Of a DNA stretch of 64,000 nucleotides, positions 26,032-35,000 are shown in pieces. This stretch comes from Pseudomonadota bacterium (GTDB lineage Bacteria; Desulfobacterota; Syntrophobacteria; Syntrophobacterales; Syntrophobacteraceae), in assembly GCA_023416335.1 (NCBI GenBank), contig JAEZHY010000120.1, positions 8,813-72,812 on the forward strand, in the 5' to 3' direction. Numbering within the stretch: position 1 is the first letter of the stretch; every line of letters begins with the position of its first letter. The notes below the pieces were generated by a model that saw only the letters and a list, made by a program, of their open reading frames with translations, had not been told where the DNA came from and did not search any database. The translations under genes were made by a program, and so were the position numbers.

Positions 26032-27279
26032 TTATCCGCGGAACTCGAACGGCATCATCCGCCCATCCTCATCGAAAACAAAGGGGATCGGGGTCTCATC
26101 TATTTCGATGCCGTCACTGCCCTTCAGCTCCTTCATCACTTCCTCGCTTACCCAGAGGGTTTCAAGCGACAGGCTGTTCATGATTCGAGCCATACGGACT
26201 TTGGCAAGATCGGTGACGTGAGTCAATGCTGCCTCAAATACGGTTCTGTCATCCTTGAGTGCTATGGGAAGCCGCACCGCCGCCCAGATTCCGGTCGTGA
26301 GCGCGTTGGTGTAGGTATATCCCAGGTCCACTTTGTCCATCACTCTTTTGCTGGTGAGGTCCACCATCCCGATCCCAACAGCGTTCCCCTGGGACTGCTC
26401 GGTAATATCGAGCAGGATAACCGTACGGTAATCCGGTGTTCGCGGTCCCCCTTCCCTTCGCCAGAAACCGATAACATTCGGATCGATCCCGCCGCCGCTG
26501 ATATTCTTACCCATCTCGTTCACGATCAGGATATCAAGCTTTTCGACCGGTATGCGTGGAAGAAGTTCTTTTGCCTCAAGAAGCAGTTCACTGTCAACTG
26601 CGATGAACTCTTCGGCCGTGGCGATCCTGATTATTTTCGTCAGGTCGAGGGAATTCTCGACGATTGCCAACCCAAAGAGCATCCTGATCCCGCTCAGTAT
26701 TCTTTCCGCGGCGGGCTTTATCGATGCGCCGAGGCCATACTTATGCATGTTCAAGGCACCCTGATGTTTCCCGCAGCCGACCGCCAGCATTTTGCAGAGT
26801 CCAGATTCAACATCCGAACGAAAAGCCGTATGAGGTTTTACCCTGTTTATGACAACCACATGGTCCGCTTCGGCGATATCTTTCGAAACGAACACGTCAG
26901 CCCCGTTATCGAGCTTTCCGAGTGATATCACATCCATACTGGAAACAGTGGGAGCATTGACCGTCGATTCGTCTATCCCCAGGTGCTCGAGAACCTCCTT
27001 TTGTCCTTCCGCAGTCGCTCCACCGTGCGATCCCATTGCAGGAACGATGAACGGCTTCAGCCCAATCCCCTTTAGACAGGACACCGTTTCCGACACAATG
27101 GCCTGCAGATTGTTGATGCCACGCGATCCGACCGCTACGGCAACATTTTCTCCCGGGCGCACCCGGCCGGCAATATTGTTTCGAGCGAATTCATCGCGAA
27201 TTTCTTTTCGTACATCCGCGAGGGCGCTCCCGTCAAAGCACTGGCGAATACGATACATCTTTGGAAAGTCGATAGGCAT
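26032..27279 (-). CDS. LarA-like (lactate racemase domain, DUF2088) protein
   Basis: 415 residues. The N-terminal part carries the LarA/DUF2088 pattern: VAVAVGSRGINN, FIVPAMGSHGGATAEGQKEVLEHLGI, and NRVKPHTAFRSDVESGLCKMLAVGCGKHQGA. LarA is a nickel-pincer-cofactor lactate racemase; relatives act on other 2-hydroxyacids, and many are uncharacterised. No larB, larC or larE genes are nearby. It lies between the KUP gene and the catabolic operon on the same strand, 408 bases from the latter, so it may stand alone. A 2-hydroxyacid substrate would fit the dehydrogenase at 40321. Confidence 0.85.
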   Translation of the reverse strand: MPIDFPKMYRIRQCFDGSALADVRKEIRDEFARNNIAGRVRPGENVAVAVGSRGINNLQAIVSETVSCLKGIGLKPFIVPAMGSHGGATAEGQKEVLEHLGIDESTVNAPTVSSMDVISLGKLDNGADVFVSKDIAEADHVVVINRVKPHTAFRSDVESGLCKMLAVGCGKHQGALNMHKYGLGASIKPAAERILSGIRMLFGLAIVENSLDLTKIIRIATAEEFIAVDSELLLEAKELLPRIPVEKLDILIVNEMGKNISGGGIDPNVIGFWRREGGPRTPDYRTVILLDITEQSQGNAVGIGMVDLTSKRVMDKVDLGYTYTNALTTGIWAAVRLPIALKDDRTVFEAALTHVTDLAKVRMARIMNSLSLETLWVSEEVMKELKGSDGIEIDETPIPFVFDEDGRMMPFEFRG

Positions 27280-27687
27280 ATGCAGTTATAGACCTCTTAT
27301 TTAATATGGAGCGAATGCCATCCGGAGGAAGCAACCCGGGACGCATGTGTTTTGATTTGAATCCCCCCTCGAGCCCCCGACCGAAGGGAGGATTCATTCC
27401 ACGGTCGCATACCCCTGCAAATTCATACAGGGGAGCGGGAGAAAATTCATTGTTTTCATGCGAAAAGAGCGGCTGATTGAAACATTGGCACAAATTCCCG
27501 TATTCGCCCCGGTTGCCGACTGCATAAAAAAATTGAGACGCCATTCCCTTCGCTGTTTACAAAAATTCCAGTGGTGTCGAATCCTCCATGGCCCCCCTGA
27601 CCATGAAGGACTCGGAACCACAAACCCGGCTACCCTCGCTATACAAGGGCGCGGTGAAGATTACAGGTCAAAACACCCTTTTGGCGA
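27280..27687. other. Intergenic region without recognised gene
   Basis: These 408 bases lie between two leftward genes. Frames in it are short and have no family features. I see no T-run-associated hairpin or repeat shared with the rest of the window. It likely carries the end of the catabolic operon and the promoter of the LarA-like gene. Confidence 0.5.
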
Positions 27688-28560
27688 TCAGGGCTGTTTG
27701 TTCACCGTGCAGGCTTTCACGACATCTTTGATCTCTTCTTCGGTCAGGCGGACATAGTCGGCATCCATTACGCCTGCCAGCATCTCGCTGGTCCACACGT
27801 CATAGCCCGGCTCTGTGTTGAAGATCCACGGCTCCATTGCGGGCTCGATCACGGTGTCCGACTCGAACTTCCACCCGATGTCGAAAACCACTTCAGGCTT
27901 CCTGGCCATGAACACCAATTTGCCGCGGTAGTTCTTGCCGTCCGCCATATATACATTGGGGCAGGTGTAGAAAATTTCTATCCCCTCGCGGGCGAGAGCG
28001 GCTTCCGCATATTTTTGAATCGCATCCGGATGTACGCTCGAATGAACGTTGATATGCATGTGATTGGTGGTGGGCATTACGGGATAGGTAAGTCCTTTCA
28101 GGAAATGATCGGACTTGAAGTATTCCTCGAGGGCCTTTTCCTCTTTGGAACCTACAGGCGTGAAAGGAAACTGGGTATAGAACTGGTTGATATACCAGCG
28201 GTTCCAGACCAGAAGGTTGCACCCGGACTCGCCGCCGTTAAGAGCCCGAAGGCCCACATCCTTGTTGAAAAACCACTGGTAATCGAAATGCGGCTTTCCT
28301 TTCGGCTCTACGCCGTGCAGGCTGCCCATGCCTGCCTTGGGGGCCATATGGTCGATCTTGCGAGAAGAAGGACACCCCATCTTTTCGAAGAAGCCAATCA
28401 TGATGGCTTCCAAAGAATCCGGATGAACCGACGTTTCCACGTAAGAGTGAATGTGACAACCGGTCGGATCCGGTTCGTTCAATGCTGCGCAAAGGCGGCG
28501 CCAGTGGTCCGAATCGGAGAAGTAGTATTTGACCTCTGCCAGCAGGGCGTTTCTTTCCAT
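27688..28560 (-). CDS. Unrecognised protein with duplicated HxH...SVHPD motif
   Basis: 290 residues, soluble, no signal peptide. I do not recognise the family. The motif H-x-H-x(5)-SVHPD occurs twice with identical spacing: H36/H38 with SVHPD at 44-48, and H167/H169 with SVHPD at 175-179. Each copy is followed by a helix (LEAIMIGFFEKMG and IQKYAEAALAREG). This suggests two pseudo-symmetric halves and a metal or acidic-substrate site. The start has a GGAGGAC site. It is the last gene of the operon, after the cupin, so it may be an accessory enzyme of the same pathway. Confidence 0.8.
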   Translation of the reverse strand: MERNALLAEVKYYFSDSDHWRRLCAALNEPDPTGCHIHSYVETSVHPDSLEAIMIGFFEKMGCPSSRKIDHMAPKAGMGSLHGVEPKGKPHFDYQWFFNKDVGLRALNGGESGCNLLVWNRWYINQFYTQFPFTPVGSKEEKALEEYFKSDHFLKGLTYPVMPTTNHMHINVHSSVHPDAIQKYAEAALAREGIEIFYTCPNVYMADGKNYRGKLVFMARKPEVVFDIGWKFESDTVIEPAMEPWIFNTEPGYDVWTSEMLAGVMDADYVRLTEEEIKDVVKACTVNKQP

Positions 28561-28615
28561 CTCAATGTCCTCCAGAATTTGAACGGTATCGAGTGAATGT
28601 GTTGTAAATTACTAT

Positions 28616-28975
28616 CTACTTTTTCTTGTCATAAGAACCCGGCCTGACCGGCGGACTGAAGACGCTCACCAGAACCAGCGTCTCGTCTCCGATGGTCTTG
28701 ACCCCGTGCTCGATCCCCGGCTCGGTGAATACGGCGACACCGGGCTCCAGCGGATAAACCTTGTCGCCCACTTTCGTTTCGCCGCGTCCCGAGACCACAT
28801 AGATGATTTCTTCCTCAGCCATGTGCTTGTGAGTTCCCGGATCGCTCCCGGGCGGAAACGACACAACGCCGAAGATCATGTTCTCGCATTTCCCGTCTTC
28901 CGGGCCGATGAGCTTCTTCCAGAGCCTTCCGGGCAACTGCAGCCCGCTCACTTCCTGTTCTTTTATATAGTGCAT
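28616..28975 (-). CDS. Small cupin-domain protein
   Basis: 119 residues, a single cupin barrel. The metal ligands appear in GTHKHMAEEEIIYVVSG (two His and Glu) and in EPGIEHGVKT (third His). Small cupins of this kind isomerise, epimerise or decarboxylate small acids, or serve as accessory proteins. GGAGGG precedes ATG 28975. It lies 59 bases after the TRAP large subunit gene and 55 bases before the last operon gene. Confidence 0.88.
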   Translation of the reverse strand: MHYIKEQEVSGLQLPGRLWKKLIGPEDGKCENMIFGVVSFPPGSDPGTHKHMAEEEIIYVVSGRGETKVGDKVYPLEPGVAVFTEPGIEHGVKTIGDETLVLVSVFSPPVRPGSYDKKK

Positions 28976-29034
28976 TCGATGTCCCTCCTTTGAATCCGCG
29001 TTAGCTATTCAATAAGCGCAATATCATGCAGTCC

Positions 29035-30318
29035 TCAGTGGACCAGACTCGGTACGAACAGGGTCAGTTGAGGGAATATTGTTACCAGCGTGAGAATGAC
29101 CAGCATCGCGATTATCAGCGGGATAGAAAATTTCGCAACCCTCTCCATGGGCACCTTGGCGATTGCAGACGCAACATAGAGGCAATAGCCGACAGGCGGC
29201 GTCAAAAGACCGATCGACATATTCATGACGAATATCATGGCCATGTGCAGCGGTTCGATACCAAGGGACTGCCCCAGCGGGATCAGAACCGGAACGACGA
29301 TTATCGTGGCTACCAGGATATCGATGAGAAGCCCCAACCCGAGGAGAATGATATTCAAAAGGAACAGGATCACATACTTATTATGTGAGATGCTGAGCAT
29401 GAACTTCTCGAACATCTCGGGAACGCCTTCATTTATCGAAATATAGGAGAAGACAGATGCCGACGCGATTATGATAACCAACTTGGCAGTCGTTTTAGCG
29501 GAGTTCAGCAGCAGCTTCGGCATTTCATTCCAGTTCATCTCTTTGTAGACAAACATGGCGATGAAGAGGCAGTAGAACACGCCGATCATTGCAGATTCGG
29601 TGGGAGTGAATATTCCCGAGACGATTCCCCCTACGATGATCACAGGGGTAAAAAGCGCCCAGCCTGCCCTCTTGAACGTAAGCCACACATTCGCCCACGA
29701 GAACTTCATGCTTCCCGCAGGCGGACCGTAATTCCGTCTTTTGGATATGATGTGGCAGGCAACCATCAGACTGCCGCCGATCATCACGCCGGGAATATAG
29801 CCGGACAGGAAGAGGTCGAGCAAAGACAGCCCAGCCGTCATCGAATAGACGATCATCGGAATCGACGGGGGGATAATATTCCCGAGAGGACCCGCAGTGC
29901 CGATAACCGCAGCCGAGAATTCCTTCGGATATTTTTCCCTCGCCATACCGGGAATGAGTACACTGCCGACTGCCGCCGTATCGGCCACAGCCGAACCGGA
30001 AATCCCGCCCATGATCATTCCGGTAAAAACGGTGACCATGGCAAGACCGCCTCTGAGATGTCCGATCAGCGAGTTGGAAAAATCGACCGCCCTTTTCGAA
30101 ATCCCGCCCTGGCACATGATGTCCCCAACCAACACGAAGCCCGGCACAGCAAGCAAAACGAATGAATCCATGCCGATCATCATGCGCTGGGCAATAATCT
30201 GCAGCGGAAAATCCCCGACTATGCAGGCAAATAGAGCCGTTACCCCAAAGGAGAAGAAAATGGGCATGCCGAGCAATGCCGTGAGAAGAAAAACCATGAT
30301 GACAGAAAGCATGAACAT
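29035..30318 (-). CDS. dctM: TRAP transporter large permease subunit DctM
   Basis: 427 residues with about twelve to thirteen membrane segments. It has family motifs such as ALLGMPIFFSFGVTALF at the N-terminus, AVADTAAVGSVLIPGM and GNIIPPSIPMIVYSM. It forms the transport domain of a sodium-driven TRAP importer for carboxylates with DctQ and DctP. Its ATG overlaps the end region of dctQ (1 base between genes) and has a GAGGTGAAGTGA leader, so translation is coupled. Confidence 0.96.
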   Translation of the reverse strand: MFMLSVIMVFLLTALLGMPIFFSFGVTALFACIVGDFPLQIIAQRMMIGMDSFVLLAVPGFVLVGDIMCQGGISKRAVDFSNSLIGHLRGGLAMVTVFTGMIMGGISGSAVADTAAVGSVLIPGMAREKYPKEFSAAVIGTAGPLGNIIPPSIPMIVYSMTAGLSLLDLFLSGYIPGVMIGGSLMVACHIISKRRNYGPPAGSMKFSWANVWLTFKRAGWALFTPVIIVGGIVSGIFTPTESAMIGVFYCLFIAMFVYKEMNWNEMPKLLLNSAKTTAKLVIIIASASVFSYISINEGVPEMFEKFMLSISHNKYVILFLLNIILLGLGLLIDILVATIIVVPVLIPLGQSLGIEPLHMAMIFVMNMSIGLLTPPVGYCLYVASAIAKVPMERVAKFSIPLIIAMLVILTLVTIFPQLTLFVPSLVH

Positions 30319-30319
30319 G

Positions 30320-30814
30320 TCACTTCACCTCGCAAGCACATTCCTCGGCAGGTTTTTGGTTACTGAACAGTCGCTCCAGAAGGAATACCGCCATTAGTAT
30401 CCCACCCACGGCGATCGATAAATAGAGCCAACCCATCGAAATCGGCAGAATGGGCGACATCGCCTCTGCCACCCGGGGGTATATCTTAATCGTCTGATGG
30501 ACCAGCACTCCACAGAAGGCCAGCATGAGCAGACGCAAAAAAACGAGAACCGCCAGTCGCATCTTGTCGGGCATCATATCCAGAAAAACATTGATGTTCA
30601 GATGGGATTCATCACGGGTCACCGATGCACCGGCGAGCATGATTAGCCATACGAACATGTATCGCGTCACTTCCTGCGCCCATGCCGGCGGGCTGTGGAA
30701 CACATACCGCATAACAACGGAATAGAACAGGATACTCACGGCAAGCGCGATACACACGGACGAAATAAAATCAATCAAGAGTTGTGCTTTATCCAGGATA
30801 GACTTGATCCCCAT
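30320..30814 (-). CDS. dctQ: TRAP transporter small permease subunit DctQ
   Basis: 164 residues with four membrane segments and the DctQ motif region (YVFHSPPAWAQEVTRYMFVWLIMLAGASV). It anchors the periplasmic binding protein docking and supports DctM. A GGAGGGGG site precedes the start. It lies 55 bases after dctP and directly before dctM. Confidence 0.94.
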   Translation of the reverse strand: MGIKSILDKAQLLIDFISSVCIALAVSILFYSVVMRYVFHSPPAWAQEVTRYMFVWLIMLAGASVTRDESHLNINVFLDMMPDKMRLAVLVFLRLLMLAFCGVLVHQTIKIYPRVAEAMSPILPISMGWLYLSIAVGGILMAVFLLERLFSNQKPAEECACEVK

Positions 30815-30869
30815 AGTGTCCCCCTCCGGTCAGGAGGACAGACCAGCAGGCCTGCCCTCCTGATTGAGA

Positions 30870-31892
30870 TTACTTCTTCTCTCTGTATGCCTTGAGGAAC
30901 GCCATGGTTTCGTCCATGATATCCGCACCGAATTTGGAGCGGAATTCTTCGTAAAGCGGCTTTGTCTTCTCCCTGAAAGCCTCGAAAGTTTCTTTGCTGA
31001 TGCTGTTGACCTTTACGCCTTTAGCTTCGATGAGCGGTTGGCAGGTACCTTCATACTTGATCTGCTCCATTCTGGACCACAGCATTGCTTCCGCCGCAGT
31101 TTCCCGGATGAGCTTCTGCTCTTCGGGTGTGAACCCACTGAAAAGTTTCTTGCTGATGATAAGAGGTGCCGTTTCATAGTAGTGATTAGTCTGGGAAGCG
31201 AATTTGGCAAGTTCATAGAGTTTCAAAGGATAGCCCAGGCCGTAGGTTGTAGAGATTCCATCGACGGTACCCTGCCGCAGTCCGAGGAGACACTCGCTCC
31301 AGGGCATCGGCGTGCTTACACCACCCATTTTATTGATGATGCCCATATCGAGCGGGGTTTCCACGGTACGGATCTTGAGACCCTGCAGGTCTTCGGGCTT
31401 CGTGATCGGACGCACGTTGTTCCATACGCCGCGGAATGACCAGGTGGACCAGCCGAGTCCCACGAGATCCTTTTCCTCGAGCAAACCGAACAGCTTCTTG
31501 CCAACCGGTCCGTCCAGAAAAGCGTTTGCTTCCTCATGGTTATTGAACAGATAGGGCATCGCGATCATGGAGTATTGAGGAATGATATTGGCAATTACGG
31601 AACCGCTCACGACTGCGCTGTCCAGAGTACCCAGTCGGCAGCCTTCGATCATCTCGCGGTCTCCGCCCATGACGGCCCTGCCGAGTACCTTGATCTCGAT
31701 AGCCCCGTTCGATTTCTCTGCAACTATCTTCTGCCACTTTTCCAGTCCCTGGTAGATCGTCGTCTCGGGCAGCGCCACTGTCGCCACCCGGATGGTCTTT
31801 GCCGCCATGGCGTTCGAACTCAGGCCGAACAGCATCAGGCCTAACAAACACACCGCTACCAGGCCAACCCTAACAGAATTCCTCATTCTCAT
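30870..31892 (-). CDS. dctP: TRAP transporter substrate-binding protein DctP
   Basis: 340 residues. A signal peptide (MRMRNSVRVGLVAVCLLGLM..., cleavage after SNAMA) precedes KTIRVATVALPETTIYQGLEKW. The core has the TRAP pattern IKVLGRAVMGGDREMIEGCRLGTLDSAVVSG and LQGLKIRTVETPLD, with the Arg that contacts the ligand carboxylate. The transported compound is a carboxylic acid of unknown structure. GGGAGG precedes the start. It follows the flavoprotein gene by 103 bases. Confidence 0.95.
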   Translation of the reverse strand: MRMRNSVRVGLVAVCLLGLMLFGLSSNAMAAKTIRVATVALPETTIYQGLEKWQKIVAEKSNGAIEIKVLGRAVMGGDREMIEGCRLGTLDSAVVSGSVIANIIPQYSMIAMPYLFNNHEEANAFLDGPVGKKLFGLLEEKDLVGLGWSTWSFRGVWNNVRPITKPEDLQGLKIRTVETPLDMGIINKMGGVSTPMPWSECLLGLRQGTVDGISTTYGLGYPLKLYELAKFASQTNHYYETAPLIISKKLFSGFTPEEQKLIRETAAEAMLWSRMEQIKYEGTCQPLIEAKGVKVNSISKETFEAFREKTKPLYEEFRSKFGADIMDETMAFLKAYREKK

Positions 31893-31995
31893 GCCGGACC
31901 TCCCTAAAGTATTGATTTAAAGCAAAATCCTCCCAATCCTCCATAACACACCACTATAAACAAGCACTTGCCGGATACACAAAATTGATAATCCA

Positions 31996-33924
31996 TTAAA
32001 TGCGAATAGCGGTCTCAAATGCCTGCTGAATGGCATCAAAAGCGTTGCCCGGAGTTCTGCAATCGCCCACTCTGTACCATTCCGCCTTGCTGCCCACCGG
32101 GGGCGGCAAGTTGTCGGCCGGCCTGTTTCCAAGAGAAAGGATCACATACCGCGCCGGGATCTTCTTCAGATTTCCTCCACCAATAAGAGGTCTGTCCGAG
32201 GCAATTACGCAATCTTCCTCGATAGCCATGGCTCGGTGGCCGGGATGCACCTCCACTCCCTGTTCCGACAATCGGGAAAAAAGCGCCTCCCGCACTCCAA
32301 TTCCTTCAAAAATATCCTGGCCGGCTTTAGCCAGCATTTCGATCACCGAAACCCGCAGACCCTTCCGTGCAAGAAAATCCGCCGTCTCGAGTCCCGAAGC
32401 TCCTCCGCCGATGACGACGACCGGCCCAGAATCTATATCGAACTTCCCCGCAAGCACATCATGGGCCGTGGTCACATGGGGAAGATTCGCGCCTGGAATG
32501 GGTGGGCGACTCGGAATCGACCCTGCAGCGATCACAAAGACATCAGCATTCAGTGAATCGAGCATTTCCCTGGTTGCTTCCGTCTCGAACCTGACATCGA
32601 CCCCGATGCGAGGAAGTTCCCTTTCGTAGAACTCTACGAGTTTGCTGAAATCGCCCTTGTTTGGAGGCAATGACGCCAGGTTGAACTGACCTCCGAGCCG
32701 ATTGGACTTTTCCAGCAGAATTACATTGTGTCCCCTCATCCTCGTAACGCGCGCGGCTTCGCACCCGGAGGGTCCACCTCCGACAACGACGACCGATTTC
32801 TTCGTCTGCGCTTCCGCCAGGAGGTCCTCGCACTCACGACCCGCGGTGGGGTTATATATGCAACTGATCCATTTTCTTCTCATGTCGCGCAACGCCGTAA
32901 AACAACCCTGATTACACCGGATGCAACGCCTGATATCAGCGGTCCTTCCCTCGCGCACCTTGATCGGCCACTCAGGGTCGGCAATAAGCGAGCGCCCTAG
33001 GCCTATGATATCTGCCGCGCCGTTCCGCAACGTTTCTTCTGCGATTTCGGGCGTCATGGAATTACCGACTATGACGGGAATGGATACCTGTTCCTTTACA
33101 GATTTGCCGATAGGGGGCAAAAGGCCCCTGGGAACATCCGAAGGCGGAATGGCAACGTGATTCTCGTGCCCCAGGCCGCCCGAGATGTTTATTGCTGCAG
33201 CACCGCCTGATTCCAGTGCCTTCGAGAATTCCACAGCATCTTCGGGCGTAAATCCGTTGGGCACGAATTCACTTCCGGAAATCCTGAAGATAACCGGAAC
33301 ATCCGGACCGACTTTCTCCCTGATTGCATGCAGGATTTCGAGCGGAAAGCGCAAACGCCCTTCCCTGCTCCCTCCATATTCATCGGTTCTCCTGTTCCAA
33401 TACGGGGACAGGAACTCAGAGAGTATACAACCGTGGCAGGCATGCACTTCGACTACGTCGAATTTCGCCGATACGGCCCGTTCCGCGGCTTCTGCAAATA
33501 GTTTGGTAAGATAATGGATTTCATCCGCATTTAGTTCCCTGCATCCCGGTTCCACAAAAGGGGCATCGAGCGAAGCGACGTACCGCGGAAATCCATTTAC
33601 AGCCTGGCGGAAGTAGTGGCCGATTTGCACTGAAGCAAGGGCGCCTTCTTCGTGAATACGATCTGTGAGAGTCCTGAGGCCGGGGATAAGATGATTTCCA
33701 TAGATGCCGAGAGCATTTTTCACATGAGGGAGCAATGGATGAATATACGCCTCTTCAACGGTGATCAACGCAGCCCCCCCGGCGGCGCGTGTGGCGTAAT
33801 ATTCAATAAGCCGCTCGGTAGCCTCACCGCGAGTCCCGGCAAACCGCGTCGACATCGCCGTCATTATGATGCGGTTCTTCAGAACCAGCCGGCCGATTGT
33901 TAAAGGTTGAAAAAGCAGATCCAT
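31996..33924 (-). CDS. Old-yellow-enzyme-type flavin reductase with Fe-S and FAD domains (2,4-dienoyl-CoA reductase family)
   Basis: 642 residues. The N-terminal FMN barrel (about 1-335) starts LFQPLTIGRLVLKNRIIMTAMST and contains GGLGHENH and RSLIADPEW. A [4Fe-4S] cluster is bound by CIRCNQGC and a Cys about 12 residues later (SCIYNPTAGRE). The C-terminal part is an FAD/NAD(P)H module (VVVVGGGPSGCEAAR, then VVVIGGGASGLETA). Relatives reduce 2,4-dienoyl-CoA, trimethylamine or enoates. In this operon it could reduce the unsaturated acyl-CoA formed by the dehydratase-like enzyme. GAGGAG precedes the start. Confidence 0.93.
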   Translation of the reverse strand: MDLLFQPLTIGRLVLKNRIIMTAMSTRFAGTRGEATERLIEYYATRAAGGAALITVEEAYIHPLLPHVKNALGIYGNHLIPGLRTLTDRIHEEGALASVQIGHYFRQAVNGFPRYVASLDAPFVEPGCRELNADEIHYLTKLFAEAAERAVSAKFDVVEVHACHGCILSEFLSPYWNRRTDEYGGSREGRLRFPLEILHAIREKVGPDVPVIFRISGSEFVPNGFTPEDAVEFSKALESGGAAAINISGGLGHENHVAIPPSDVPRGLLPPIGKSVKEQVSIPVIVGNSMTPEIAEETLRNGAADIIGLGRSLIADPEWPIKVREGRTADIRRCIRCNQGCFTALRDMRRKWISCIYNPTAGRECEDLLAEAQTKKSVVVVGGGPSGCEAARVTRMRGHNVILLEKSNRLGGQFNLASLPPNKGDFSKLVEFYERELPRIGVDVRFETEATREMLDSLNADVFVIAAGSIPSRPPIPGANLPHVTTAHDVLAGKFDIDSGPVVVIGGGASGLETADFLARKGLRVSVIEMLAKAGQDIFEGIGVREALFSRLSEQGVEVHPGHRAMAIEEDCVIASDRPLIGGGNLKKIPARYVILSLGNRPADNLPPPVGSKAEWYRVGDCRTPGNAFDAIQQAFETAIRI

Positions 33925-33955
33925 CTTACACTCTCCTCACCTTGCAATTATCCTC

Positions 33956-34942
33956 TCAGCGGCCTGCTCCGGGGATCCTGAACTCGCAGGGAACGCCCGT
34001 CTGGCACAATCCGCATGGATGAGTCTCAAAACCGAGCTTCTCCTTCACATACTCGGCCATTTTGTTCAGATAATCTTGACACTTGTTCTTGTCGTGTCCC
34101 GCTTCAGAGACGGCACCGGCCGGGCACCGCTCGATGCATTTGTTGCACTTGCCTTTTGTAAAGAACAGGCAATATTCGCGATGGCCGGAGTAAGGCCTCT
34201 CCGTCGGAGTCACGGTTATGCGCGCAATCACTGAACCGCACCGGACAGCCTTCCCCACTGCGGTAATAAGGCCGTCACAGAGGCCGAAAGTACCGAGTCC
34301 GGACACGAACGCCGCGTGACGCTCGGACCAGTTCGATGCAAACCCGTAGCGTTCCGATGTCACACGGGTCCAGAACGGGGCTTCCATCGGAGCCACCGCC
34401 TCGATACCCTTGTCCTGAAGGACCCGGCAGACATGGCTGCGAAGGATTCCGTTGAAGATTTCTCCATAATACCGGGATCTCGCCCATCGATCAGACGGAT
34501 GAACTGTCTCCTTGCGATTGTCCGTTCTTGTCGCTTTGGTTTGCGGCAGAATCCAGCTGATAACGGTTAAGTCGGCGGCAGATGCAACAGGAACTGAAGG
34601 GAAGGACTTCTGGAAAATTTCCAAAGGGGTCAGATAGAATGGGCCGATATCCTCTTTCAACTTCTGGTACAGAGGATCGTTTCCGCTCGAAAACCCTACG
34701 AGCGGCTTATCCCAGGCCTTTTCGGATTCAGGATTCTTTAGTGAGTTATCAGCAGATTCAAGGCAGAATTCCTTAACAACGTTTTCCAACCACTCCGCAT
34801 TTTCCCTGGCCCCAGTGTGTTCCCGAAGATACGGCATAAAACACCCCATCCACTGTCGGTCATAGCTGCCGGCCCTTCGCAATGCACTCCACATAACTCT
34901 GGATGCAATCACTCGGCAGCCTGGCTTTTTTGAAGGCGGCAT
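33956..34942 (-). CDS. QueG-like iron-sulfur protein (epoxyqueuosine-reductase/reductive-dehalogenase-like)
   Basis: 328 residues from ATG 34942 (MPPSKKPGC). The frame extends to 35026, but those 28 residues lie partly inside the preceding gene and look non-coding. The C-terminus binds two [4Fe-4S] clusters: CNKCIERCPAGA with a later Cys, and CGLCQTGVPCE. The central region has RYYGEIFNG and ERHAAFVSGLGTFGLCDGLIT as in QueG-like proteins. Many such homologues in anaerobes are electron carriers of catabolic operons and do not modify tRNA. The chosen start lies in a strong 14-bp hairpin (34938-34968); ATG 34894 is a further alternative. Confidence 0.8.
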   Translation of the reverse strand: MPPSKKPGCRVIASRVMWSALRRAGSYDRQWMGCFMPYLREHTGARENAEWLENVVKEFCLESADNSLKNPESEKAWDKPLVGFSSGNDPLYQKLKEDIGPFYLTPLEIFQKSFPSVPVASAADLTVISWILPQTKATRTDNRKETVHPSDRWARSRYYGEIFNGILRSHVCRVLQDKGIEAVAPMEAPFWTRVTSERYGFASNWSERHAAFVSGLGTFGLCDGLITAVGKAVRCGSVIARITVTPTERPYSGHREYCLFFTKGKCNKCIERCPAGAVSEAGHDKNKCQDYLNKMAEYVKEKLGFETHPCGLCQTGVPCEFRIPGAGR

Positions 34943-34968
34943 AAGGGAAAAGAGTTTTCCCTTATGCC
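34938..34968. promoter_or_regulatory. Perfect 14-bp hairpin between the dehydratase-like and QueG-like genes
   Basis: Arms GGCATAAGGGAAAA (34938-34951) and TTTTCCCTTATGCC (34955-34968) with a 3-base GAG loop. On the minus strand, where the operon is read, the 3' arm includes the probable start codon of the QueG-like gene (34940-34942). No long T-run follows on that strand. It may reduce translation, protect the mRNA end after processing, or attenuate read-through. Confidence 0.6.
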
Positions 34969-35000
34969 TTTCGTCGGAGTATGCGCGATTATAGCGCTGT

